This document shows positions 63,599 through 64,000 of a stretch of 64,000 nucleotides of DNA, in pieces; position 1 is the stretch's first letter, and every line of letters starts with the position of its first letter. The stretch spans positions 124,001-188,000 of the forward strand of contig NZ_UAQZ01000012.1 in the NCBI RefSeq assembly GCF_900446215.1, read 5' to 3'. A program made the position numbers and the translations under genes. Under the pieces are notes generated by a model that saw nothing but the letters and a program-made list of their open reading frames with translations, did not search any database and had not been told where the DNA came from. The DNA is from Burkholderia cenocepacia. GTDB lineage: Bacteria > Pseudomonadota > Gammaproteobacteria > Burkholderiales > Burkholderiaceae.

Positions 63599-64000
63599 AT
63601 GAAGCACCGCGCGGCGCGGCGTCGCGCGCGCGGTTTCACGCTGCTCGAAATGCTGGTCGTGCTGGTGATCGCGGGGCTGCTCGTGTCGCTCGCGTCGCTG
63701 TCGCTGACGCGCAATCCGCGCACCGACCTGCGCGAGGAAGCGCAGCGTATCGCGCTGCTGTTCGAGACAGCCGGCGACGAAGCGCAGGTGCGCGCGCGGC
63801 CGATCGCGTGGCAGCCGACCGCGCACGGTTTCCAGTTCGACGTGAGCTCGCCCGACGGCTGGCGCACGCTGCGCGACGACCTGCTGCGCCCGCGCGACTG
63901 GGATGGCGGCGTCACCGGCGCGGACATCGATTACCCGGGGTCGGATACGCGCGCGAGCCGAGTCGTGTTCGGCACCGAGAGCATCGACACGCCGGTGCGC
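63599..64000 (+). CDS. gspH: Type II secretion minor pseudopilin GspH (3' end off the window)
   Basis: 134 codons seen. Prepilin site RG-FTLLE after a 12-residue basic leader from the ATG at 63599; an in-frame ATG at 63503 would give a 44-residue leader. Hydrophobic helix MLVVLVIAGLLVSLASLSL, then the globular part ALLFETAGDEAQVRARPIAW typical of GspH. Neither start has a clear ribosome-binding site. Caps the pseudopilus together with GspI-J-K. Confidence 0.88.
   Translation, partial: MKHRAARRRARGFTLLEMLVVLVIAGLLVSLASLSLTRNPRTDLREEAQRIALLFETAGDEAQVRARPIAWQPTAHGFQFDVSSPDGWRTLRDDLLRPRDWDGGVTGADIDYPGSDTRASRVVFGTESIDTPVR

Overview
The window is about 64 kb of GC-rich DNA with a single large core-genome character. 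Gene content and order (putA, priA, hemE, the whole atp operon, parB-parA-rsmG-mnmG, then mnmC, HU and a type II secretion gsp cluster) match the origin-proximal part of the primary chromosome of a Burkholderia, most likely a Burkholderia cepacia complex member. This assignment rests on gene order and protein wording recognised by eye, not on a database search. No prophage, insertion sequence, CRISPR array, tRNA or rRNA was seen.

Layout, left to right. 1-9.4 kb: 5' part of putA (minus strand) with an upstream array of PutA-type GTTGCA operators, priA, hemE, and a plus-strand periplasmic cyclohexadienyl dehydratase (pheC-like). 9.4-19 kb: an acyl-CoA synthetase and the nine-gene ATP synthase operon atpIBEFHAGDC, all minus strand, with a clear sigma70 promoter and a UUCG-loop terminator. 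19.5-25.1 kb: an ion-transporter-superfamily permease, parB, parA, rsmG and mnmG. One parS lies inside mnmG and another just beyond it, fused to a transcription terminator. 25.6-36.4 kb: two adjacent, complete branched-chain-amino-acid-type (HAAT) ABC importers, one with a LivM-LivG fusion and the other with a LivF whose Walker A lysine is arginine. 36.9-42.5 kb: GMC oxidoreductase, LysR regulator, CYTH protein, Lrp-type regulator, and phhA-phhB for phenylalanine hydroxylation. 42.5-48.8 kb: DUF3717-like protein, an OmpR/TctE-type two-component pair, a SET-domain protein, an old yellow enzyme, a class I amidotransferase and a MarR regulator. 49.3-51.6 kb: a YbdK-type carboxylate-amine ligase with a cation:proton antiporter. 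51.6-52.3 kb: an intergenic region that looks like the chromosomal replication origin. 52.3-64 kb: mnmC, HU, a CobW/COG0523 GTPase, a lytic transglycosylase, then gspD-E-F, an inverted gspC, gspG and a truncated gspH.

How it fits together. Perfect DnaA boxes, an AT-rich segment and a DnaA-trio-like stretch sit near 52 kb. The heavily expressed operons to the left (atp, par-mnmG) read leftward and those to the right (HU, gsp) read rightward, as expected if forks leave from about 52 kb. The ParB/parS segregation locus lies about 27 kb to the left. dnaA itself is not in the window. The remaining genes are mainly amino-acid metabolism (proline and phenylalanine breakdown, periplasmic phenylalanine synthesis, two amino-acid-type importers) and envelope/secretion functions.
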